Positions 1-8,237 of a stretch of 64,000 nt of DNA are shown in pieces. This DNA is from Paenarthrobacter sp. A20 (lineage in GTDB: Bacteria > Actinomycetota > Actinomycetes > Actinomycetales > Micrococcaceae): contig NZ_JALJWH010000001.1 of NCBI RefSeq assembly GCF_024168825.1, positions 2,480,001-2,544,000 of the forward strand, read 5' to 3'. Numbering within the stretch: position 1 is the stretch's first letter; every line of letters begins with the position of its first letter. The position numbers and the translations under genes are program-made. The notes under the pieces were generated by a model, which was not told the origin of the DNA, did no database searches, and saw only the letters and a program-made list of their open reading frames with translations.

Positions 1-562
1 GCAGATCCAGGGCTTCTTCGACGGCCCCGTTGACCACCTGATGGCCATCCCGCTGCTGGCTGACTACATCCGCACCAAGGTCGAGGCCGACAACATCACT
101 GTTGTTTCCCCGGACACCGGACGTGTCCGCGTTGCCGAGCAGTGGGCCGAGCGCCTGGGCGGTGCCCCGCTGGCGTTCGTGCACAAGAGCCGCGACCTCA
201 CGGTTCCCAACCAGGCCGTCTCCAAGACGGTTGTTGGCCAGGTTGAAGGCCGCACCTGCGTTCTGATCGACGACATGATCGACACTGGTGGAACCATCTC
301 CGGCGCTGTCCAGGTCCTGAAGAACGCCGGTGCCAAGGACGTCATCATCGCCTGCACGCACGCTGTCTTCTCCGACCCCGCCGCGCAGCGCCTGGCCGAT
401 TCCGGCGCCCGCGAAGTGGTGGTCACCAACACGCTGCCCATCCCGGCTGAGAAGCGCTTCCCGTCACTGACGGTGTTGTCGATCGCACCGCTGATTGCAC
501 GCGCCATCCGTGAAGTGTTCGACGACGGTTCGGTCACCAGCCTGTTCGACGGCAAGGCATAA
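1..562 (+). CDS. prs: Ribose-phosphate pyrophosphokinase, C-terminal part (5' end outside window)
   Basis: Makes PRPP from ribose 5-phosphate and ATP in the cytosol, feeding purine, pyrimidine, histidine and tryptophan synthesis. The reading frame is open from the first complete codon (position 2) and enters with QIQGFFDGPVDHL, a typical Prs stretch, so the true start lies upstream. The PRPP-binding loop VLIDDMIDTGG is present, and the segment VVSPDTGRVRVAEQWAERLG carries the conserved region before it. About 186 residues of a protein usually near 325 are visible. A strong terminator follows, so rplY downstream probably has its own promoter. In actinobacteria this gene normally follows glmU. 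Confidence 0.96.
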   Translation, partial: QIQGFFDGPVDHLMAIPLLADYIRTKVEADNITVVSPDTGRVRVAEQWAERLGGAPLAFVHKSRDLTVPNQAVSKTVVGQVEGRTCVLIDDMIDTGGTISGAVQVLKNAGAKDVIIACTHAVFSDPAAQRLADSGAREVVVTNTLPIPAEKRFPSLTVLSIAPLIARAIREVFDDGSVTSLFDGKA

Positions 563-583
563 CGCCGGACTGCTGAAAGTACG

Positions 584-625
584 AGGGCCACCTGCCGCCT
601 CACGGCGTCGGGTGGCCCTTTTCTT
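584..625 (+). terminator. Rho-independent terminator after prs
   Basis: AGGGCCACC (584-592) pairs with GGTGGCCCT (611-619) and is followed by a TTTTCTTT tract. It lies 22 bp after the prs stop codon. Confidence 0.85.
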
Positions 626-881
626 TGCCCGTTTTCAGTTCCGACGCGTTCCGCTGCTAAACTCTTGGGGATACCTTGGCGAGGGAGAGCACATCCGGTC
701 CGCGTTTGATGGACCAGGGTTGCGGGTCTCCGTTATCGACTGGGTCTGCATCTCCTTCAACACAGGCGGAACGGCTGCTCGGCGGCCGCCCTCAGCCGGG
801 CGTAGAAGGTCTCCAGACCTCCGCCCTTGCTGATAGACCAGCCCGGATATTTTCGGGCGCCACAGTAATCAAGGAGTACAC
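626..881 (+). other. Intergenic leader upstream of rplY, no gene seen
   Basis: About 255 bp with no convincing ORF and no tRNA signature. It presumably holds the rplY promoter and 5' leader. Short self-complementary pieces occur near 806-820 and 842-862 (CCCGGATATTTTCGGG), just before the AAGGAG ribosome site. A structured leader is possible, but no known riboswitch class was recognised. Confidence 0.4.
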
Positions 882-1454
882 ATGTCTGAGCAGAAGCTCA
901 CCGCAGAACTGCGCACCGAATTCGGCAAGGGTTTCGCCCGCCGTGCACGCATGGCCGGCCAGATCCCGGCTGTTATCTACGGCCACGGCGCAGAGCCGAT
1001 CCACATCAACCTGCCGGGCCGCGCCACCACGCTGGCAGTCCGCGTTTCCAACGCCCTCCTGGCGATCGACGTCGACGGCGAGCAGCACCTGACGCTCGTC
1101 AAGGACATCCAGCGCGATCCCGTAAAGCAGATCATCGAGCACGTTGACCTCCAGACCGTGAAGGCCGGCGAGAAGGTTACCGTCGACATCGCAATCCACG
1201 TTTCCGGTGAAGTTGCTCCGGGTGCTGTTGCCAGCCTCGAAGCCACCACGGTTTCCCTCGAAGCCGAGGCAACCCACGTTCCCACCGCCGTCGAGGTCAG
1301 CATCGAAGGCCTCAAGGCCGGCGAGAGCATCCACGCTTCGGACCTCGTCCTGCCGAAGGGTTCCACCCTGCTCACCGAAGGTGACACCCTGGTGGTCCGC
1401 ATCGCTGAGACCGCTTCCGAAGCTGAAGAAGAAGCAGCACCGGCTGCCGAGTAG
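882..1454 (+). CDS. rplY: 50S ribosomal protein L25/general stress protein Ctc
   Basis: 5S rRNA-binding ribosomal protein of the long (Ctc/TL5) form, 190 residues. The N-terminal L25 domain covers about residues 1-90 (starts MSEQKLTAELRTEFGKG). The C-terminal TL5-type beta domain covers about 95-180 and contains PTAVEVSIEGLKAGESIHASD. An acidic Glu/Ala-rich tail ends the protein, as is common in actinobacteria. The ATG is preceded by AAGGAG at good spacing. It sits between prs and pth, the usual actinobacterial order, and has its own terminator. Confidence 0.96.
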   Translation: MSEQKLTAELRTEFGKGFARRARMAGQIPAVIYGHGAEPIHINLPGRATTLAVRVSNALLAIDVDGEQHLTLVKDIQRDPVKQIIEHVDLQTVKAGEKVTVDIAIHVSGEVAPGAVASLEATTVSLEAEATHVPTAVEVSIEGLKAGESIHASDLVLPKGSTLLTEGDTLVVRIAETASEAEEEAAPAAE

Positions 1455-1484
1455 TCTTCTGACTGCTTGAGGCTTATGCCGTGG

Positions 1485-1522
1485 AGTGGCCGGGTACCTT
1501 CGGGTCCCGGCCACTTTCTTTT
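1485..1522 (+). terminator. Rho-independent terminator after rplY
   Basis: AGTGGCCGGG pairs with CCCGGCCACT (ends 1515), with an internal ACC-TTC-GGT loop, followed by TTTCTTTT. It lies about 30 bp after the rplY stop. Confidence 0.87.
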
Positions 1523-1610
1523 GGCCCTTGCCGGTAGTCCCTGGCTGGCCGCCTGTCCTGGCTGGCAACCTGTCCCCGCTGATAAAACCAACGTTCCCTA
1601 GGATGAGACC

Positions 1611-2195
1611 ATGAGTGACACCTGGCTGATTGTCGGCCTCGGCAACCCCGGCAGTGAGTACAGCAACAACCGGCATAACGTGGGCCAGATGGTGCTGGAT
1701 GAGCTCGCGTCCCGCATGGGTGGGAAGTTCAAGGTCCATAAGGCCCGCGCCCAGGTGGTGGAGGGCCGGCTGGGCATCGGTGGCCCTCGCGTGGTCCTGG
1801 CCAAGCCCATGACGTATATGAACACGTCCGGGGGACCCGTAGCGGGGCTGTGCAACTTCTTCGACATCGCACCGGACCACGTCATAGCGGTCCACGATGA
1901 AATCGACATCCCTTTTAACACAGTCAAGCTAAAACTGGGCGGCGGTGAGGGCGGGCACAACGGCCTGCGGGACATCTCAAAAGCACTCGCCACCAAGGAT
2001 TATCTGCGGGTTCGTGTAGGGGTGGGGCGGCCGCCGGGACGGATGGAGACCGCCGATTACGTCCTCCGGGATTTCGCCACCGCAGAAAAGAAGGAACTGC
2101 CTTTCCTGCTTGACGAGGCGGCCGACGCCGTGGAGTTGCTCATGGACCAGGGCCTGCTGTCGGCGCAGCAGAAACACCACCCCGCGAAATCTTGA
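1611..2195 (+). CDS. pth: Peptidyl-tRNA hydrolase
   Basis: Cytosolic esterase that releases peptides from prematurely dropped peptidyl-tRNA. At 194 residues it has the usual Pth length. Visible family motifs: GLGNPG at residues 9-14, catalytic His22 in NRHNVG, the substrate-binding [10 protein letters not shown] around residue 65, HDEIDIP around 97, and [13 protein letters not shown] around 111. The gene has a normal ATG start. The following 140 bp before the large regulator gene contain no terminator that I can identify. Confidence 0.96.
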   Translation: MSDTWLIVGLGNPGSEYSNNRHNVGQMVLDELASRMGGKFKVHKARAQVVEGRLGIGGPRVVLAKPMTYMNTSGGPVAGLCNFFDIAPDHVIAVHDEIDIPFNTVKLKLGGGEGGHNGLRDISKALATKDYLRVRVGVGRPPGRMETADYVLRDFATAEKKELPFLLDEAADAVELLMDQGLLSAQQKHHPAKS

Positions 2196-2336
2196 GCAAA
2201 TCTTGAGGAAAGCCTGATGAAAGCCTGACGGTCCCGAGGACCCTAAGGCCTACAAAGTGTCGGCGCCCGAAGGTAGTGTGCATGGTACGCAGGTAAGCGG
2301 TGGGGGACTGTCGCGGATGTGTAGCGAAGGATGCGA

Positions 2337-5069
2337 ATGTCGGCGGAGTTGCTAAACAAGGGCGGGGGAGGCGCAGCAAGGGCTGCGGCTCCCGATCTTG
2401 TGGGCGGACCAACCGACAGGCAAACGTGGTCACTCCTGGCCCGGAGCCATGATCTGTCAAAGGCCGGCAAATACCTTGAGTCACCTGATTCCTATGGAGT
2501 AGTGCTCACGGGCCAGCGGGGAATCGGCAAATCCGGGCTTGCCCGCGCTGTTGTATCTTCGCTGGGGCCCAAGGTCCACAGCCTCCAATTGCGCAACACC
2601 GTAGCCAACGGCCAAACCCCGTACGGATGCCTGGGGTTCCTGTTGGCCCGGCTGCCGTCCGAAGCCGTAAGTTCCCCTACCGGGATCCTGCACGCAGTGA
2701 CCAGCCTGATCAGGACAGAGGCCGCGGGCCGGGACACGGTTCTCATCGTGGACAACGCCGGTGGCATGGACCCCATGAGTACGGGCGTGCTGTTGAACCT
2801 CATGGCCACGGGTACCGCAAAGGTCGTTGCCACGGTCCAGCGCGCCAGCGACCTCCCTGCTGACTTCCACCGCCTGGTCCTTGAAGGTGAGCTGGGCGAA
2901 GTCCACCTCAACACCTTGAGCGAGGAACAGACCAAGCAAGTGCTGGGCTCTGTGCTGGGGCACTACGTATCCTCGACTTTGGTGGGCTCGCTGCATTCGG
3001 CTGTTGGCGGTAACCCCATGCTCCTCCACGCCCTCCTCGAAGAGCAGAGGCATACCGGCAATCTGGTCCTGAACGATTCCGTGTGGACGCTCAGGGACCG
3101 GATCAAGCTGGAGGGCGCAACGGTTGTTGAGGACTTTGTCCGCTCCAGGCTGGCGCGCGAAACGCAGGCCAGCAGGACCGTCGTCGAAATCCTGGCCTGT
3201 GCGCAGCGCGCCACCCTCATGGACTTGGCAGCCATCTTCGGGACAGAGGTCCTGGTGGAGATGGAGGAATCCGGGCTGCTCACCGTGGAGCGGTGCGGTG
3301 ACCATTGGGTCTCCCTCCGCGATCCCTACGTTGGCGAGGTAGTCCGCGGCTGGTTGAGCACCCGCCGCAGGCGTGAATTGCGCCTGATGCTGCACGGCCC
3401 CCAAGAACCTGAGTTGCAGGGGTTGGCGGCGCAGGATCTCCTCAGCTACGCCGCGTGGATGCATTCGTGCGAGGACGAGCCAATGCCCTCGCCGGCGCAT
3501 GCCCTCGCGGCCGGGCGTGCGGCGCTGGATGACTACGACCCCAATTTCGCCATCCAGTGCACGCTGTCACTGGGCCCGAAAGATGTGGAGTGGGTACCCG
3601 GGCAACGACTGAAGGCCGCGGCATATCTCATGCTGGACCTGCCGTTGCATGCTGCACAGGCGTTGGATGAGGTGTCCGAGTCCCATCTCGCTGCCCTGGA
3701 TCCACTGGAATTCGCGGAGATTACGGCAGCAAAATGCCAGGCCATGACATGGATTGATGGGCGTTCGGGCATGGTGCCGGGAGTTGTTTCCGATGGGCTT
3801 GAGACCCTTGAAACCATGGCGGAGGCCTATCCGGCAGAGACGCTGGCCAAGGCGCGCAACCGCCTCCACCTGTGCAGCTACGAATACAACTCCTACATGG
3901 GCGAGTACGCCGCCATGATCGACGATCTGGAAGGGGAACTGGCCAAGGACCCGGACGCGGACCGCGAGCACTGGCTGAGGTCCTCCTTCTTCCTGATTGA
4001 GGCCCGTTGCATTCTTGGCCGGGAGCTTGAGGCGCAGGAACTCGCCAGGACCGTGTCACGGAATCTCGGTGACACAGACCGTCCAGCCCAGCTGGAGGAG
4101 GCCTTCGCCAGGCACGCCTTCCTGGTGCTGTTGTTGTCGGGGCAGTGGCGGCAGTGCATCGAACTCATACGGCGCACGCCATCGAGGTCATCACGGCTCC
4201 AGTACCGGGGTGCGCTGACTGAACTGGGCATCGGCCTCGCGTACGCCTACGCGGGCAAGCCTGCCAGCGCCATCGAACCGCTGCGGTCCGCCGTTGCCCA
4301 GCTTGAACTCCGTCCGGCCATGAACATGAACAAGGTAGCGTACGCCGCTACCGCTTTTGCCTACGCCCAAGTGGGCAATTCAGTGGAGGCCGGGCGGTAT
4401 TTGGACCTCTACAGGACGTGCAGGGGAGTGGGGACATTCTTCTCCGAATCCGTTGCTGGGTTCTGCTCGGAAATGGCGGGGCGTTGGATGGGGGATCCTG
4501 AGGTCAAGCAGCGGCTCCTGGCGCGGGTGCGCAACGACATCGATAAGCAGCGGTTGACGACCGCCGGCATTTACCTCTTTGGTGCCACAGTTGAAGGGAC
4601 CGACGACGAGTACCGGCTGCTCGAAGACATTGCCGGGCGTCGCCAAGGGCCCCTCGCCGAGATTTCGGGGAACCTCGCCCGAGGCGCCCTGGCCAGGAGC
4701 TCCCGGTCCCTCCTGGCCGCCGCGGATGCTGCCGCAACGCTGGACCTGCTGGTGGTTGAGGCCCGGTGTGTGGCCATGGCATTGGACTTTGCCCGGGACG
4801 CCGGCGAGACAACAGCGGCCCGGACAGCCCAACTGAGGCTGGAGCGCCTGGAACATTCCGTGTCAACATTGCCGATCCAACCGCGCAGCGACGCGCCGGT
4901 ACTGACCGAGCGGGAACGCCAAATTGCTAAACTCGCCGGGAAGGGAGTCAGCAACCGTGAAATCGCGATGGATATTGGGGTGTCTGTGCGAACTGTCGAG
5001 GGCCATTTGTACCAAGTGTTTACCAAGCTCGGTGTGTCGTCTCGAGGCGAGCTCAATGGACTCCTATGA
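2337..5069 (+). CDS. Large ATP-binding LuxR-family (LAL/STAND) transcriptional regulator 1
   Basis: About 910 residues. The N-terminal P-loop is GQRGIGKSGLAR (about residues 60-71) and a Walker B-like VLIVDNAGGMD follows near 135. A long alpha-helical, TPR-like middle leads to a C-terminal LuxR HTH: LTERERQIAKLAGKG, then SNREIAMDIGVSVRTVEGHL (about 855-905). By family (MalT/LAL), ATP binding in the NTPase domain should control the HTH. ATG 2337 is preferred over ATG 2331 because AAGGA lies 5 nt before it. It is the first of three tandem paralogs, and 35 bp separate it from the second, so the two are probably co-transcribed. The ligand and targets are unknown. Confidence 0.9.
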   Translation: MSAELLNKGGGGAARAAAPDLVGGPTDRQTWSLLARSHDLSKAGKYLESPDSYGVVLTGQRGIGKSGLARAVVSSLGPKVHSLQLRNTVANGQTPYGCLGFLLARLPSEAVSSPTGILHAVTSLIRTEAAGRDTVLIVDNAGGMDPMSTGVLLNLMATGTAKVVATVQRASDLPADFHRLVLEGELGEVHLNTLSEEQTKQVLGSVLGHYVSSTLVGSLHSAVGGNPMLLHALLEEQRHTGNLVLNDSVWTLRDRIKLEGATVVEDFVRSRLARETQASRTVVEILACAQRATLMDLAAIFGTEVLVEMEESGLLTVERCGDHWVSLRDPYVGEVVRGWLSTRRRRELRLMLHGPQEPELQGLAAQDLLSYAAWMHSCEDEPMPSPAHALAAGRAALDDYDPNFAIQCTLSLGPKDVEWVPGQRLKAAAYLMLDLPLHAAQALDEVSESHLAALDPLEFAEITAAKCQAMTWIDGRSGMVPGVVSDGLETLETMAEAYPAETLAKARNRLHLCSYEYNSYMGEYAAMIDDLEGELAKDPDADREHWLRSSFFLIEARCILGRELEAQELARTVSRNLGDTDRPAQLEEAFARHAFLVLLLSGQWRQCIELIRRTPSRSSRLQYRGALTELGIGLAYAYAGKPASAIEPLRSAVAQLELRPAMNMNKVAYAATAFAYAQVGNSVEAGRYLDLYRTCRGVGTFFSESVAGFCSEMAGRWMGDPEVKQRLLARVRNDIDKQRLTTAGIYLFGATVEGTDDEYRLLEDIAGRRQGPLAEISGNLARGALARSSRSLLAAADAAATLDLLVVEARCVAMALDFARDAGETTAARTAQLRLERLEHSVSTLPIQPRSDAPVLTERERQIAKLAGKGVSNREIAMDIGVSVRTVEGHLYQVFTKLGVSSRGELNGLL

Positions 5070-5104
5070 GGCCGGGTGCCCAGTAGTTTCAGTTCGGGTT
5101 GCCC

Positions 5105-7765
5105 ATGCAGGCTGAGCACCTTGTAGGCCGGGACGCCGAACTGGACCTGGCCACCGGGATATTGCGCCAGGAAGGCGCAGGGGCTGTGCTCCTGGTAGCG
5201 GATCCTGGTATCGGCAAGACTGCCTTGGCAGCCGAAATCGCGGCCCGTCTGGCAGGGGAAATGGTGGTGATGCGGGTCCATGGGAGTCCCGCCTTGTCTG
5301 CTGTGCCCTACGGTGTCCTGGCGCCCTACCTGATGGATCTCCCGGTTGAGCAGGCCACCTCCCCTGTTGCGATCCTGCGCGAGTTCTGGTCACAGTTCGA
5401 AAAGCGGCGCGGTGGCGAAGGCGCCCGCCTGCTGCTCATCGTGGACGATGCACACGACCTCGACGAAGGCAGCACCCAGATCCTGGCCGAATTGGTGACG
5501 GCAGGATGGGCGCGGCTGGTGGCAACCAGCAGGCCGCGGCCCGGTTTGCCGGCTGCCTTGCTCCAGCTCTGGTATGACGGCCTTGCCGAGCGGCTGGAAC
5601 TGCATCCCCTTGACCAGGAAAGCGTCACTGAGCTGGCGGAGAAGACCCTTGGTGGAACGGTCATGGCCAGTGCCGCGGACGTCCTGCACTCCGTTTCCGA
5701 GGGTAACCCCCTGCTTCTGCGCTGCCTCCTGGACGACTCAAGGGCCGACGGAAACCTGGTGCGCAGGAATGGAGTCTGGTTCCTGACTCATGCCCTCTCA
5801 GGCAACGGCGAAGGACTGGCCGAGGTGGTGAGGAACAGGGTCCTGCGGACCAGCGAGGCCGAACGGGAAGCGATGTATGTCATTGCGTTGTCCGAGCCCG
5901 TCCCTGCCGCTGTCCTGGACACACAAGTGGGCAGGGAAACCGTGAGGTCGTTGATGGACAGCCGGTTGGTCCTGTCCACCAACGGGCCAGGCAGCCCGCT
6001 CAAGATGTGGCACCCCATGTACAGTGAGGCGCTGCGCCAGATCGTTTCGCCCGCTCGAAGCCTCCAGATCCGGCAGCGCATGGTCCAACACTTGCTCGCG
6101 GAGCCGCCCACCGCCGAGGGCTTGCTGCGCTTGGTGAGCTGGGCGCTGGACTGCGGCGCCGACGTCGAGGATGAACAACTGCTGCAGGCAGCGTTCCTGG
6201 CCGCGAAGCTGCTCCAGAATCCCTTGGCGCTGGCCGCCGCCGGCAAAGTCGGCTCCGAGGTGCTGCGCCCGCGTGCCCGGGCCGTTATGGCCATGGTCAA
6301 CTACAACGACGGCGACTTCAGCAGTACCGTACGGTTGCTGGAAGAAGACTTGGGTTTCCTGGACGCGGATCCGTCCGGACCGGTGGGCACAGGTCTGCTG
6401 TGGGCAGCTGCCCGGGCGGCGAATGGAGACTCGTCCGCGGACATTGTTGCCGACGCACGGGCCGCCGCCGCCACCCTGATCAAGGGCCGTCCGGCGTCGG
6501 ACCCGATGGTTGGGCTGGTGGGGCGGCATGCCCGCGCCCTGGAATTGGCGGCCTTGGCCCATGATGGGCAGTACGGAGAACTCCGCGAGGGCCTGGAGCG
6601 GTTTGCTGAAGTGCTCGGAACCGATGAACCGGATTTCGTGATGAACCGGGTTTTCCTGCTGGCCATGCAGTGTGAGCTGCTGACGGTCGAGGGCCGGGCC
6701 GCAGAGGCGCTGGAAGCCGGCCGTGAGGCCCTGGCGCTGCTGGACGCACCCTCGGATGAGCTCCTGTACTTCAGCGACTTCGTCCTGGCCCGCTACACCC
6801 TCGCAGCCTTGGAAGCGGGCGATTGGGGGGCTGCCGGGAGCGCGCTTGACCGCTATTCGGCCAGTTCGGCCTTGGGACTCATTGTTTTTGGTGGCGATAT
6901 TCAGACCCTCAAAGGATTGTCGCTGCTGCGCCAAGGCCGCTTGGAACAGGCCACGGAGCTGCTGGCGCCCGCCGTCGAGGCGCTCCGGATCCACGACCCC
7001 CAAAGGCTGCAGGGCCTGGGCGGTGCCTTGGCGTTCTACGCGGCGGCCAAGTCCGGCGACACCGCACTTGCAATGCGCTTGGCAGGTGAGCAGGACGAAG
7101 CCGCGGTTGGCGGATCCTATGTAGGGGCCCTTTCGGAGCTGTTCATCCTCGCCGGCCAGGAACTGCTGGCAAAAGGCTCAGGGTTGGACAAACTGCGGAA
7201 GCTGCCCGAATCCGGGCCGCTGCATCGATGGCCCGGAGTTTTGCTGCAGAATCTTGTCCTCCGGGCAGAGCTCGGTGATATGCCGGCCATGGAGTCAGTC
7301 ATGGACACGGCGTCGTCCATGTCCGGTGCGTGGGCAGCAGGATGGCAGTCGATGGCGGCAGCACATCTGGGCGGTGAGGGCCAGGGCTTCGTCAACGCGG
7401 GCAACCTCCTGGCCGCCGCCGGTATGCCCGGCCCTGCCGCAGTGGCGTTCGACAAGGCTGCCCTGTCGTTCGACGCTGAAGGCAAACGCCCGGAGGCACG
7501 GCAGGCAGCGGTGCTGCGTGACGTGAGCGAAGCCAGCCTTGGCGACGCACTGGTCCATGACCCGAGTGCCGAAGCAGACCGTTCCGTGCCGTTGACGCGC
7601 CGGGAGCAGGACATCGTGGCATTGGCCGTTTCAGGACTGACGGACCGCCAGATTGCCGAGAAGCTGATGGTCTCGGTGCGCACCGTCGAAGGCCACCTTT
7701 ACCGCAGTTACGCCAAGCTGGGTATCCGACGGCGCGAAGATCTCGGGGCGGCCGTCCGCCACTGA
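5105..7765 (+). CDS. Large ATP-binding LuxR-family (LAL/STAND) transcriptional regulator 2
   Basis: About 886 residues with the same architecture as the preceding gene. It opens with LVGRDAELDLATGILRQ. P-loop DPGIGKTALAAE is near residue 35 and Walker B LLLIVDDAHDLDE near 113. A helical repeat region follows, then a C-terminal HTH with LTRREQDIVALAVSGLTDRQ and AEKLMVSVRTVEGHLYR. The frame allows a TTG at 5099, but ATG 5105 is the more natural start; neither has a strong ribosome site, so translation may be coupled to the upstream gene 35 bp away. It probably forms a regulatory pair with its neighbour. Confidence 0.9.
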   Translation: MQAEHLVGRDAELDLATGILRQEGAGAVLLVADPGIGKTALAAEIAARLAGEMVVMRVHGSPALSAVPYGVLAPYLMDLPVEQATSPVAILREFWSQFEKRRGGEGARLLLIVDDAHDLDEGSTQILAELVTAGWARLVATSRPRPGLPAALLQLWYDGLAERLELHPLDQESVTELAEKTLGGTVMASAADVLHSVSEGNPLLLRCLLDDSRADGNLVRRNGVWFLTHALSGNGEGLAEVVRNRVLRTSEAEREAMYVIALSEPVPAAVLDTQVGRETVRSLMDSRLVLSTNGPGSPLKMWHPMYSEALRQIVSPARSLQIRQRMVQHLLAEPPTAEGLLRLVSWALDCGADVEDEQLLQAAFLAAKLLQNPLALAAAGKVGSEVLRPRARAVMAMVNYNDGDFSSTVRLLEEDLGFLDADPSGPVGTGLLWAAARAANGDSSADIVADARAAAATLIKGRPASDPMVGLVGRHARALELAALAHDGQYGELREGLERFAEVLGTDEPDFVMNRVFLLAMQCELLTVEGRAAEALEAGREALALLDAPSDELLYFSDFVLARYTLAALEAGDWGAAGSALDRYSASSALGLIVFGGDIQTLKGLSLLRQGRLEQATELLAPAVEALRIHDPQRLQGLGGALAFYAAAKSGDTALAMRLAGEQDEAAVGGSYVGALSELFILAGQELLAKGSGLDKLRKLPESGPLHRWPGVLLQNLVLRAELGDMPAMESVMDTASSMSGAWAAGWQSMAAAHLGGEGQGFVNAGNLLAAAGMPGPAAVAFDKAALSFDAEGKRPEARQAAVLRDVSEASLGDALVHDPSAEADRSVPLTRREQDIVALAVSGLTDRQIAEKLMVSVRTVEGHLYRSYAKLGIRRREDLGAAVRH

Positions 7766-8237
7766 CGGTGCCGCCCTTTGAGTACCCATAAAACCCGCAA
7801 TGGGCCACTTGCGCCCCTGTCTGCGCGGGATTTAGCCAATCAATGGAGTAACGCGCGGGTGTTTGGCGTCCAAACCAAGTAGTGCCCTGTTGGGGGACTG
7901 AGTACAACAAGGTACCGGGCCGGAAAAAGCCGCGGAGTAATCGAGTACCAACTACTGGTGTACGGCAGTCGCCACCACGGCAGGATTGTTCTTGGAAGAA
8001 CGGTTCAGCCCCAAGCATCACCGGGATTCCGAAAGTCGCATCATCCGCATCGGTGGTCTCTTTGAGCCGATGCACCGGCCATCGAAAGATGGTCCGGCCC
8101 TGGACGAAGCCGGCGGCGACAGAGTCTTCTGAGACCGAGACTCTCCCCCCAGCCGCCGCCGGCTTCTAGGCCAGGTAGCCCGCACTTCGCGGGAACCAAA
8201 CCTCCCGGACCATGGGACTGCTGCTATTGGAGTGCGC
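7766..8237 (+). other. 472-bp intergenic regulatory region upstream of the third LAL gene
   Basis: No convincing gene. It begins with a weak hairpin (AAACCCGC 7791-7798 with GCGGGATTT 7825-7833) that may end the upstream transcript. It then holds five GAGTA boxes, annotated separately, and a GC-rich stretch leading to the TTGGAG ribosome site of the next gene. The 10-mer TGGGGGACTG at 7891-7900 also occurs at 2302-2311, just upstream of the first LAL gene. Confidence 0.5.
7780..7947. promoter_or_regulatory. Cluster of GAGTA boxes (putative operator array)
   Basis: GAGTA occurs at 7780-7784, 7846-7850, 7900-7904, 7935-7939 and 7943-7947, all on the plus strand; the last two are direct repeats 8 bp apart. 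CAAGTAGTG lies at 7876-7884 and ACTACT just after the last box. The same words recur in an array at 21076-21171. The binding protein is unknown; one of the neighbouring LuxR-type regulators is a candidate by proximity only. Confidence 0.5.

Noticed and set aside
640..880. Possible tRNA or riboswitch between prs and rplY
   Set aside because: No T-loop (GTTCRANTC) or anticodon-arm pattern and no known aptamer core could be found.
792..1895. Minus-strand open frame of 367 codons
   Set aside because: Antisense to rplY and the start of pth; no domain seen.
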